Of a stretch of 64,000 nucleotides of DNA, positions 34,219-42,407 are shown one piece after another. Under the pieces are notes generated by a model that ran no database searches, was not told where the DNA came from, and worked only from the letters and a program-made list of their open reading frames with translations. Origin of the DNA: Gemmatimonadales bacterium (GTDB taxonomy: Bacteria > Gemmatimonadota > Gemmatimonadetes > Gemmatimonadales > GWC2-71-9); assembly GCA_041390145.1 (NCBI GenBank), contig JAWKQM010000002.1, positions 366,007 to 430,006 on the forward strand. The letters are read 5' to 3'. Position numbers and translations under genes: made by a program. Each line of letters begins with the position of its first letter. Positions within the stretch are counted from its first letter, which is position 1.

Positions 34219-35012
34219 CCGCCGAAGCTCGCTACCGCGGCATCGACGTCGGGATAGAGTTTAAGGATGCTGGTGAAGCCGCTGAGTTCCAGTACCTTGC
34301 GCACGTTGTCCCGCACCGCCGCGAGGCGGACATCGCCGCCGCGGCTTCGGGCGTCCTTGACCACCGCCAGCAAGACGCGGAGACCCGCGCTGCTGGTGTA
34401 GTCGACCCCTGCCAGCGACACGACCATCTGGTGCCCCCCCTCCGCCACCTCACCGCCCAGCACCCGGCTCAACTCGGCTGACGTGAGGCCGTCCACGTTT
34501 CCATTCACTCCGGCGACGGTCACCTGACCGCGTCGTTCGACTTCGATTTGCATGGCGCCTTGCCCCAGCGTAGTGGTAGGAAGCGATCCGGCAGCCCCGA
34601 ATCGCTTGATCATCGTCAGTTCGTTGCCGCGCTCACCAAGATCGCGGTGCCGCACCTCGTCCATCAACTTGCCGACCAGGTGCCAGCCCAGCCCGCCGAT
34701 CCGTCGATCCGCCCATTCGGATCCAAGATCCGGTGCCGGCGCCTGCACGGGAGCGAAGGGTGTGCCCTCGTCCTGCACCGTCAGGGTGAGCGCGCCAGGT
34801 TCCACGCGCGCGCGCAGCACCAGCGGGCCCGGCGCCCCCTCGGGATAGGCGTGGTTGATCACGTTGATCAGCACCTCTTCCGCGGCCAGCCGCACGTCGT
34901 GCTCCCCCTCGTCACCCGCCCCCGACTCGCGCGCGGCGTGGACCGCCACGTCCAGCAGTCCGGCCAGGGCATCCAGGCGCGCCACCGTGTGCACCACCCG
35001 CACAAGTGTCAT
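34215..35012 (-). CDS. Fused anti-sigma kinase (RsbW-like) and STAS anti-anti-sigma (RsbV-like)
   Basis: 265 residues in one uninterrupted frame. About 1-140 is a GHKL/HATPase of the RsbW type: N-box EEVLINVINHAYP (45-57), DEGTPF (81-86), GGLGWHLV (106-113), and NELTMIKRF as the closing strand. After a 15-residue linker, about 154-265 is a STAS domain (MQIEVERRGQVTVAGVNGNV, VDYTSSAGLRVLLAVVK), with Ser207/208 at the usual phosphorylation position. Kinase and its normal substrate are thus in one chain. An internal ATG at residue 154 could also yield free STAS. It starts 4 bases after the stop of the upstream lipoprotein remnant. Confidence 0.87.
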   Translation of the reverse strand: MTLVRVVHTVARLDALAGLLDVAVHAARESGAGDEGEHDVRLAAEEVLINVINHAYPEGAPGPLVLRARVEPGALTLTVQDEGTPFAPVQAPAPDLGSEWADRRIGGLGWHLVGKLMDEVRHRDLGERGNELTMIKRFGAAGSLPTTTLGQGAMQIEVERRGQVTVAGVNGNVDGLTSAELSRVLGGEVAEGGHQMVVSLAGVDYTSSAGLRVLLAVVKDARSRGGDVRLAAVRDNVRKVLELSGFTSILKLYPDVDAAVASFGG

Positions 35013-35016
35013 GCGA

Positions 35017-36392
35017 CTACTTCGACCGCCCGCAGGCCCGCAGCGCATTCGGCGTCAAGCCGAAGACGGCGCGAAACGCCGTCGAGTCGGCCGCCGGCAT
35101 GCTGCCCAGGAACGTGGCGGGCCCTGACGGTGCCTCGAGGCAGAGCTCGCCAACCCGTACCGGGAGCCGTGCACGGAGTCTCGACTCCGCGGCGGAAGAC
35201 TCGGGAGCCAACGGCGCTGCCACCGTCGAGGCTCTGGCTGCAAAAAAGGCGACGGCCGCGCCGAGAGCTTTCTTCTTGCTCACATGCGCCTGCCCCTCCG
35301 CGAGACGGAGGTTGCCCAGTCGAAGAGAGTCCGACTGAACTTCGGTGATGCCGACCAGCCGGACAGCCAGGGGAGACTGCTTCTTGCCGACCAGCGTCAG
35401 CTCCACGACCGCACCGCCACCGGCCGCCCAGACGGACGCGGAGCTGACGGAGAGGTCGCTCACCTTCCCACCACAGCCTGGCTTCGTCGCGCAGGGCTGG
35501 TACCCGGCGAGCGCGGCCCTGATCGGATCGGCAAGCACCGAGGCGGGCACGTCCACCGAGAATGGAAGGTCGAGGTTCTGCAGGGGCGGAGTGCCGAGGG
35601 CGGATGCCAGGGCGTTGCGCAGGCTGCTGACCTTGACCGTCGCACGCAACCGCTGCTCCACGAATCCTTTCCGCCGGCGGTCGCGGCGCGCGCCGTCACC
35701 GAGGCCGCCACGGAATAGGCCCCGGCGCCTGGCACCGCCGCGACCAGCGTTGACCCGACCTGGTCGGTGGCATACTTCTGCCCCGCCGTATCGGTCACGC
35801 TCAGCGCCCACTCGCCCGAGGTGGACCCTGCCGTCTCGATCACCAGTTGATCGCGATCGGCGGCCCCGCCCCCGAGGGAAATCCAGGCCTGCCCCCGGGC
35901 CATCGTGGCGGCCTGCGCGTCCGTCCGGTTCAGCGTCGTGCAGCTCAACGTCGCCTTGGTGCGCCAGAAGCCGCGCTGTGCCGTGGCGGTGGCGTTGAGG
36001 GTGAATCCCACTGTGCCCTTGCCCGCATCGGGCGTCACCAGGACCACCGACCGTGCCATGGAGGCCCGCCAATCGGTGCCGCAGGCCTTGTTCTTTTCGT
36101 CGCCTAGCGCATCGCCCTTGAGTTCAAAGACCTGCCCGCGCGTGCCGGACACCTCGCGGAAGTAGCGGGTGCTGGTCTCCGCCGTCGCCGAGCCATCCAC
36201 CCAGCCGTTGCCGGTCGCGACACCCTCGAACGACGGTGCCGGGGCCGGCTCCACCATGACGGGGGGTACCTCCGCGGGTGCCACGGCGGGAGCCGGCGCC
36301 TCGACGGCGGTTCCCGATCCACCGCTGCTGCACGCCAGCGCGCCTATCAGGAGCAGGAAGGCGGCGTGCGAACGCCGAAACGATGTGGTCAC
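35017..36392 (-). pseudogene. Lipoprotein gene interrupted by an apparent frameshift
   Basis: From a GTG overlapping the response regulator stop (GTGA), the frame gives a lipoprotein signal with lipobox GALAC and sensible residues to about TARAATAGGKD near position 35670. It then becomes Arg/Ser/Pro-rich nonsense up to 35460. A different frame carries sensible protein from about 35661 (VEQRLRATVKVSSLRNALAS) to the stop at 35017. Joined, the two would make about 455 residues with SH3/C-terminal-like beta segments, family unknown. Either a one- or two-base indel lies around 35655-35700 (true mutation or sequencing error), or a second gene starts at GTG 35661, which does have AAAGGA six bases upstream. 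Confidence 0.6.
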
Positions 36393-36760
36393 GGCGTCGC
36401 TCCAAGGAGGGTGGTGATCTTCAGCAGGAGGCGGTCCATTTCAACCGGCTTTGTATCGTAATCGTTGCAGCCCGCCTCGATGGCACGCTCCCGGTCGCCG
36501 GACATGGCGTGCGCGGTCAGTGCGATCACGCGGACATCGGCGATGTCGGGGTCGGCACGGAGGCGGCGCGTCGCCTCCCAGCCGTCGATGCCCGGCAGGC
36601 TCATGTCCATCAGGACCAGGTCGGGCCGCTCGGCGCGCACCAGTTCGAGGCCGCGCTCGCCGTCCTCGGCGACGACGACGGTGTAGCCCCGTCGCGTGAG
36701 CCGGCGGGAGAGCATGTCCCGGTTCAGTTCGTTGTCTTCTACCAGCAGGATCTTGGCCAC
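36389..36760 (-). CDS. Single-domain response regulator (receiver only)
   Basis: 123 residues, GTG start 3 bases after the hybrid-kinase stop. Complete CheY-like receiver: KILLVEDNELN (acidic pocket), LVLMDMSLPGIDGWE (phospho-Asp), ALTAHA (Thr) and DTKPVEMD (Lys). With no output domain it probably acts as a phosphate shuttle or by protein contact, most likely receiving phosphate from the adjacent kinase. Confidence 0.93.
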   Translation of the reverse strand: MAKILLVEDNELNRDMLSRRLTRRGYTVVVAEDGERGLELVRAERPDLVLMDMSLPGIDGWEATRRLRADPDIADVRVIALTAHAMSGDRERAIEAGCNDYDTKPVEMDRLLLKITTLLGATP

Positions 36761-36763
36761 CGC

Positions 36764-39244
36764 CTACCCCTCCCCCGCGCCGGCTTCTGAGAGCAGGCGC
36801 TTCATCTCTGATACCAGCGCCTCGCTGTCCAGATGGTCCTTGTCGAAAACGCGGGCGACGTGCGTCGAGAGATGCTCGCGCTCCTCCGCGGTCAGGTCGT
36901 GTGCCGTGACCACCACCACCGGCACCTGTTCGCCCCCCTCACGGCCGCGCAGCGCCGCAAGAAATTCAAACCCATTCATTTCCGGCATCATCAGGTCGAG
37001 CAGGATGAGGTCGGGGAGGCCCCGACCGAGCGCCTCGAGTCCTTCCAGCCCGTTCCGCGCCTCGTTGACCTCCCACGACTCGCTGCGGAGCAGCTCCCGC
37101 ATCCGGTCTCGCGCCGCATCGTCGTCATCGACGACAAGGGCGCGCCCGCCCCCCTCGTGCCGAAAGCGACGGATCACCCGGACCAGGCGCTCCCGGTCCA
37201 CCGGCTTGGTCAGGTATTCCGACGCGCCGAGCGAAAAGCCGAGGTTCTTGTCGTCAATGATGGTCAGCATCACGACCGGGATCTTCGCCAGGTCGGGATC
37301 CGCCTTGAGCGTTCGCAGCACGTTCCAGCCGTCACTGCCGGGCATCATCACGTCGAGCGTGATCACGGCGGGCTTGAGCTGGCGGGCCAGCGCGATCCCT
37401 TCCTCCCCGTTCAACGCCGGAATGACGGCGATCCCCTCTTTCTCAAGGGTGCGCCGCACCAGGTCGTGCATGGCCGGGTCATCGTCGATGACGAGGACCA
37501 TCCCCTTCGGGCCCGCCATGAGCGCCACGTGATCACTGGTGACGGGGCGCGCCGCAACCTCCGCGGGGAGCACCAGCGTGAAGGTCGAACCCTGGCCTTG
37601 CACGCTCTCCACCGTGACGGTGCCGCCCATCAGCTCGGCGAACCGCTTGGTGATCGTCAGGCCAAGGCCTGTACCCCCGTACTTGCGGGTCGTGGACGCA
37701 TCCGCCTGTGTGAAGGGCTGAAAGAGCCGTTGCACCTGTTCCGGGGTCATGCCAATGCCGCTGTCCTGTACCGCCATCCGCACCCAGCGCTGCCCGTCGA
37801 CCACCTCCGCCCGCACCCGCAGGGTCACCGTGCCGGCGTCGGTGAACTTCGACGCGTTGCTCAGCAGGTTGAAGAGCGACTGCCGCAGCTTGGTCATGTC
37901 CGCGTGAATGCTTCCGACGTCATCGGGGCAGTCGACGACAAGGGTGTTGTGCTTCTGTGCGACCAGCGGCTGAATCGTGCTGACCACATCCTCGAGCATC
38001 GCCCGCACGGCGAACGTTTCGAGGTAGAGGTCCATCTTCCCCGCCTCGACTTTCGAGAGATCGAGGATGTCGTTGATCAACTGCAGGAGGTGCCGGCCGG
38101 CACCGTGAATCTTCCGGAGGTCCGGCACGAGGTCATCGAGCTGGCGATCCTCCGCTTCTTCCTCGAGAATCTCGCTGTACCCGATGATCGCGTTGAGCGG
38201 GGTCCGGAGTTCGTGGCTCATGTTGGCGAGGAAGCGGCTCTTTGCCTTGTTGGCCACGTCGGCCGCTTCCCGCGCCTGGCCAAGCGCAGCATTGCTCTCC
38301 TCGAGTTCACGTGTCCGCAGCTTGACCTTGTCCTCGATGGTGGCATAGGTCTGCCGCAGGTCCGCCGCCATCCGGTTGAAGGCGCCGGCCAGCGCGCCGA
38401 CCTCATCGCGGCTCCGGACCTTCACTTCCTGCGGCCACTCCCCCTCGCCGAGGCGCGACACGGCGGCATGAATGGCGCGGAGGGGGCGGAGCATGCCGCG
38501 GGTGAGCACAAAGAGCAGCAGGGAGGATCCCAGGGCGATCAGGAGCACCAGCGGTACCAGCCCTTCCGCCACCTGCCGCGAGGCGTCCTTCGCCGCAGCC
38601 GCAAACGGGGCATACGGCGTCGCCGCGTAGAACACGCCGAGGATCGCCGTGTTCGTGCCTGTTTCCCGAATCGGCCAGTAGAGCGTCCAGTCGTCCTCGC
38701 CGATGGTGGCCCGGCCGTCGACGACCTCCCCCTGGGCCAGGGCCAGGCCAGCCGCGACCGGCTCCCCGGTTTCCGGATCGCGCGACGGCATCACCGTGAG
38801 CGGGCCGGCTGTCACCGTCAGGGTGTCACTGGTCGCCAAGCGGAGCGCCCGATCGTTGCCGGCGCGCTGCGCGATGCTGAGCTTGGTGCCCGTCAGGCGC
38901 GACAGCTCCACCAGCGCCGCGGTTACCTCGGCGTTGCCGTAGATGGGGGCGCGGCCCTTGAAGAGCTGGGTGGTCAGGGTCTCGGCGGGAGCGGCTGGCC
39001 CGGCACCGAAAATCAGCGGCGTCCCCGCCGCCATTTGCCACGGGCCGGGGAACCGTTCGTCGAAGATGCGCTGGGCGATGCCGAGATTGGTGGTCAGCCG
39101 GGTGCTTGCCTGGGAGAGTTGGAGACGCACAAGTTCAGCGTCGGACCGCTTCAGGGCAAACCAGCCGGTAAGGGCGAGCGCGCCAATCACGACCGCCGAC
39201 ACGACCAGCGCCACCTTGGTGGCGATGCTGCGGGTCTTGACCAC
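36764..39244 (-). CDS. Hybrid sensor histidine kinase with two receiver domains
   Basis: 826 residues. The GTG at 39244 has GGAGG five bases upstream; a GTG 11 codons earlier has no ribosome site. TM1 about 10-30, extracytoplasmic sensor about 31-228 (Cache-like, ending ILGVFYAATPYAPF), TM2 about 229-249, HAMP, then HisKA with phospho-His about 344 (ANMSHELRTPLNAIIGY). The HATPase follows (QDSGIGM, GTGLGLTI), then receiver 1 (VLVIDDD, ITLDVMMPGSDGW, YLTKPV) and receiver 2 (ALVVDDDD, LILLDLMMPEMNGF). In receiver 2 the usual Lys region reads ARVFDKD. Likely the input of the signalling island to its left. Confidence 0.95.
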   Translation of the reverse strand: MVKTRSIATKVALVVSAVVIGALALTGWFALKRSDAELVRLQLSQASTRLTTNLGIAQRIFDERFPGPWQMAAGTPLIFGAGPAAPAETLTTQLFKGRAPIYGNAEVTAALVELSRLTGTKLSIAQRAGNDRALRLATSDTLTVTAGPLTVMPSRDPETGEPVAAGLALAQGEVVDGRATIGEDDWTLYWPIRETGTNTAILGVFYAATPYAPFAAAAKDASRQVAEGLVPLVLLIALGSSLLLFVLTRGMLRPLRAIHAAVSRLGEGEWPQEVKVRSRDEVGALAGAFNRMAADLRQTYATIEDKVKLRTRELEESNAALGQAREAADVANKAKSRFLANMSHELRTPLNAIIGYSEILEEEAEDRQLDDLVPDLRKIHGAGRHLLQLINDILDLSKVEAGKMDLYLETFAVRAMLEDVVSTIQPLVAQKHNTLVVDCPDDVGSIHADMTKLRQSLFNLLSNASKFTDAGTVTLRVRAEVVDGQRWVRMAVQDSGIGMTPEQVQRLFQPFTQADASTTRKYGGTGLGLTITKRFAELMGGTVTVESVQGQGSTFTLVLPAEVAARPVTSDHVALMAGPKGMVLVIDDDPAMHDLVRRTLEKEGIAVIPALNGEEGIALARQLKPAVITLDVMMPGSDGWNVLRTLKADPDLAKIPVVMLTIIDDKNLGFSLGASEYLTKPVDRERLVRVIRRFRHEGGGRALVVDDDDAARDRMRELLRSESWEVNEARNGLEGLEALGRGLPDLILLDLMMPEMNGFEFLAALRGREGGEQVPVVVVTAHDLTAEEREHLSTHVARVFDKDHLDSEALVSEMKRLLSEAGAGEG

Positions 39245-39336
39245 CGCCGCCTCCGTCAGAAAAAACCTCGCGACCACCCCGAGGCGTCAAGCTACCGATA
39301 CCTGAGGCCTCTCGCCAGAGGGATTATGTTTCGGTA

Positions 39337-40014
39337 ATGGATCGGCCGACGCCGTTTGAACTCGTCTTTTCCGGGCTGGCGCCGGAACACTTCCCCGGCA
39401 TTCGGGACGCCCTCGCCGCGGCCAAGGCCGACCCCGCCAATCGCGACGCCTTCCTGCTGACCCTCCCCGCCATGACCCTGCTCCGCGAGTTGCGTCCCGA
39501 CGAGGGCGGTGCGGATGGCGGGCTCGACGAACTGACGGCCCTGCTTCACCATGTCTACCTGTTCTGGGCTTCAGGGCGGACGGTCTGGTCGCTCGCCACC
39601 CCCGAGCTGCGGCGCCTGCTCGCGGAGGGAGTCGCCAGCGGGAGCACCGGCGCGCCCGCCGGACCCGGATACCTTCAGTTCCCCGAGCGGCTGATCTGGG
39701 CCTCCCTCTCCAATCCCGGGCCATGGGAGCCCCTCGACGGCTGCTTCGTCCATACCGGGCACGACGGGCACCTCCGCGTGCTTGGGATCTTCGGGGTGCA
39801 CGCCGCGCGGGACGGTTTCACCGTGGCGGAGGCGGGCGGCACGCCCACTGGGCGCGACGTCCGTCACGATGGCACCCCGCTCTTTGCCCCGTCACTCGAC
39901 GGCGGCGCCTTCGCCGGCCTCCACTCGGTGGTCGAGCCGGACGAATTGGTGGACCTGGCGGCGCGTGTGCTTGCCCATCCTGCGCTCATAAGCGCCCAAT
40001 CGGAGGATGCATGA
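39337..40014 (+). CDS. Protein of unknown function coupled to polX
   Basis: 225 residues, no signal peptide or membrane helix. Composition is typical of a real gene. Notable stretches: ELTALLHHVYLFWASGRTVWSLATPELRRLL in the middle, YLQFPERLIWASL, and a C-terminal region rich in His and Gly (DGCFVHTGHDGHLRVLGIFGVHAARDGF). I do not recognise the family. The stop overlaps the polX ATG (ATGA), so it is translated with the PolX homologue. It is divergent from the hybrid kinase across 92 bp. Confidence 0.7.
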   Translation: MDRPTPFELVFSGLAPEHFPGIRDALAAAKADPANRDAFLLTLPAMTLLRELRPDEGGADGGLDELTALLHHVYLFWASGRTVWSLATPELRRLLAEGVASGSTGAPAGPGYLQFPERLIWASLSNPGPWEPLDGCFVHTGHDGHLRVLGIFGVHAARDGFTVAEAGGTPTGRDVRHDGTPLFAPSLDGGAFAGLHSVVEPDELVDLAARVLAHPALISAQSEDA

Positions 40015-41744
40015 CCGACCGGCTGGAGAAGCGCGCGGTCGCCGACGCCCTGGAGCAGATCGCCTCGTTCATGGAACTCAAGGGCGAGAACCTCTTTCGG
40101 GTCCGGACCTTCAAGACGGTCGCCCGAGCGGTTGGGGGGCTGCCCGAGACGCTGCAGCAGGCGCTGCAAGACGGCTCGCTCGCCGCCACCAAGGGAGTCG
40201 GGCCGGCCACGCTCGAGGTCATCAACGAACTGGCCAGCACCGGCCGGAGCGCTCTCCTCGAGGAGCTGCGGGGCCAGGTCCCTCCCGGGCTGGTCGAGAT
40301 GCTGTCGATCTCGGGTCTCGGTGTCGCCAAGATCCGGCAGATTCACGAGACGCTGGGCATCGACTCGCTCCCCGAACTCGAAGCCGCCGCCCTGGACGGT
40401 CGGCTGGCCGCCCTCCCGCGGTTCGGACAGAAGACCGCCGACAACATCCGCAAGAGCATCGCCTTCCTCCGCCAGGCCAGCGCCTTCCGCCTGGCCCACC
40501 ACGCGGCCGAGGAGGCGCGCGCCCTGACCGAAGCGCTCAGCCGAGTGCCCGGTGTCCTGCACGCGACGGCGGCCGGTGACGTGCGGCGCCGCTGCGAGGT
40601 GGTCCGCGAAGTGGTCATCGTCGTCACGGCCGAGGTGCCCGCCGCCGACATTTTTGCCCGCCTGAGCCAGGTGCCGAGCGTCCACGAATTTGCCGGGCAG
40701 GACGAGCGTCACGTGACCCTGCGCTTCGTCGGTGGCACCAGCGCCCAGATCATCGTCACGCCCCCGCTGAACGCCGGCGCCGTACTGGTGCAGGCGACGG
40801 GCAGCGATGCCCACGTGCGCCAGCTCGAGGAGCGGGCGGCCGCCCGTGGCTGTACCCTGCGCGGCGCGGCGCTCTGGCGTGGCAGCGAGTTCGTGCCGAC
40901 GCCGGACGAGGCCGCTCTCTACCAGGCACTCGACCTGCCCTGGATTCCACCGGAGTTGCGCGAAGGGGGCGGAGAGATCGCCGCCGCCGCGGATCACGTG
41001 CTTCCCACACTGATCGAGGAGGCAGACCTCCGCGGTTTCCTCCATTGCCACACCAACTATTCCGACGGATCCAACTCCGTGGCCGACCTTGCCCGCGGGG
41101 TCCGGGACGCCGGCTACGAGTGGATCGGGATCACCGATCACAGCCAGTCCGCGGCCTACGCAGGCGGACTCTCGCCCGAGTCGCTGATGCGCCAGGCGGC
41201 CGAAATTGCGGAGGTCAGGACCGGGATGCCGGGATTCCGGATCCTGCACGGCATCGAGGCCGACATCCTGGTCGACGGTCGCCTGGACTACGAGAACGAC
41301 GTTCTCGCCAAACTCGATTTCGTGATTGGCTCGATCCACAGCCGCTTCAACCTCAGCGGCCCGGAAATGACGGCGCGCGTCCTCACCGCGCTCGACAACC
41401 CCTACCTCACCATCCTGGGCCACCCCACCGGGCGCCTCCTCCTTTCGCGCGACGCCTACGCGATCGCCCTCGAGGCGATCTTCGCCAAAGCCGGGGCGGT
41501 CGGCGTGGCCATCGAGATCAACGCCGACCCGCACCGGCTCGATCTCGACTGGCGTGTGTTGCGCAGCGCGCGCGCCCACGGCGTCATGATTTCCATCGGC
41601 TCGGATGCGCACAACCTGGCGGGCCTCGGCAATGTTCCCTACGGCGTCGGGATTGCCCGCAAGGGATGGCTCGGGCCCGACGAGGTGCTGAACACCCGCA
41701 CGGCTGAAGGATTTCTGGCGTTCGGAAGCGCCCGGCGAGGCTGA
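40011..41744 (+). CDS. polX: PolX-family protein: degenerate polymerase domain plus intact PHP domain
   Basis: 577 residues with the standard PolX order. Helix-hairpin-helix fingers come first (about 1-150; TKGVGPATLEVI, ISGLGVAKIRQI), then the pol beta-like palm (about 175-300) and the PHP domain (about 340-577). The PHP metal set is visible: HCHTNYSDGS (His345, His347), TDHS (376-377), HGIEADI, GSIHSR, GHPTGR and GSDAHN. The palm is not canonical: the GSxRRGKETVGDxD block reads GDVRRRCEVVREVV, with Glu200 and Val202 at the two catalytic Asp positions, and the third Asp site is Thr236 (HVTLRF). DNA synthesis is therefore unlikely, while PHP 3'-5' exonuclease or phosphoesterase activity may remain. 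Endonuclease III follows directly. Confidence 0.88.
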   Translation: MTDRLEKRAVADALEQIASFMELKGENLFRVRTFKTVARAVGGLPETLQQALQDGSLAATKGVGPATLEVINELASTGRSALLEELRGQVPPGLVEMLSISGLGVAKIRQIHETLGIDSLPELEAAALDGRLAALPRFGQKTADNIRKSIAFLRQASAFRLAHHAAEEARALTEALSRVPGVLHATAAGDVRRRCEVVREVVIVVTAEVPAADIFARLSQVPSVHEFAGQDERHVTLRFVGGTSAQIIVTPPLNAGAVLVQATGSDAHVRQLEERAAARGCTLRGAALWRGSEFVPTPDEAALYQALDLPWIPPELREGGGEIAAAADHVLPTLIEEADLRGFLHCHTNYSDGSNSVADLARGVRDAGYEWIGITDHSQSAAYAGGLSPESLMRQAAEIAEVRTGMPGFRILHGIEADILVDGRLDYENDVLAKLDFVIGSIHSRFNLSGPEMTARVLTALDNPYLTILGHPTGRLLLSRDAYAIALEAIFAKAGAVGVAIEINADPHRLDLDWRVLRSARAHGVMISIGSDAHNLAGLGNVPYGVGIARKGWLGPDEVLNTRTAEGFLAFGSARRG

Positions 41745-42407
41745 GTGGCCCGCGAATCCGCATCGGCGCGCGCCGCCAGAGCCAGGAGGATTCTCGCCAC
41801 GCTCGAGCGGGCCTACCCCGACGCGCACTGCGCGCTGGACCATGCGGACCCCTATCAGCTCCTCGTCGCGACCATCCTCTCGGCGCAGTGCACCGACGCC
41901 CGGGTCAACCTGGTGACGCCGGCACTCTTCGCGCGGTTTCCCGATGCCGCGGCGCTCGCCGACGGAACCCAGGACGAAGTGGAGGACCTGATCCGGTCCA
42001 CTGGCTTTTTCCGCACCAAGGCGAAAAACCTCCTCGCCATGGCGGCGGCCCTCGTGGCGCGCCACGGCGGCGAGGTGCCGGACAGCATGGCGGAGTTGCG
42101 CGACTTGCCCGGCGTCGGCCGCAAGACCGCCAACGTGATTCTCGGAAACGCCTTCGGCCGCAATGACGGGATCACGGTCGACACCCACGTCGGACGGATC
42201 ACACGCCTGCTGAAGCTGACATCAGCCACCGACCCGGAAAAAGTGGAGCGGGACCTGATGGCCCTCTTCCCCCAGGCGAAGTGGACGCTCCTGTCCCATT
42301 TGCTCATCAGCCACGGCCGCGCCATCTGCGTCGCGCGCCGCCCGAACTGCGCCGCGTGTCCGATCGCGATGGAATGCCCCAGCGCCAGGCGAGCCGCGCA
42401 TGGATAG
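41745..42407 (+). CDS. nth: Endonuclease III (DNA glycosylase/AP lyase)
   Basis: 220 residues; GTG start immediately after the polX stop. HhH-GPD motif LPGVGRKTANVILGNAFG with the catalytic Lys, and catalytic Asp in ITVDTHVGR. The [4Fe-4S] loop C-x6-C-x2-C-x5-C is present (CVARRPNCAACPIAMEC). Removes oxidised pyrimidines in base excision repair. Its placement behind the PolX/PHP protein supports a shared repair role. The last 8 bp overlap the MFS gene. Confidence 0.95.
   Translation: MARESASARAARARRILATLERAYPDAHCALDHADPYQLLVATILSAQCTDARVNLVTPALFARFPDAAALADGTQDEVEDLIRSTGFFRTKAKNLLAMAAALVARHGGEVPDSMAELRDLPGVGRKTANVILGNAFGRNDGITVDTHVGRITRLLKLTSATDPEKVERDLMALFPQAKWTLLSHLLISHGRAICVARRPNCAACPIAMECPSARRAAHG

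Noticed and set aside
36833..39337. 834-codon plus-strand frame over the hybrid kinase
   Set aside because: Antisense shadow; Arg/His/Pro-rich, no motifs, while the minus frame has every kinase and receiver motif.
39864..42188. 774-codon minus-strand frame over polX and nth
   Set aside because: Antisense shadow of two well-supported genes; no domain or ribosome site.
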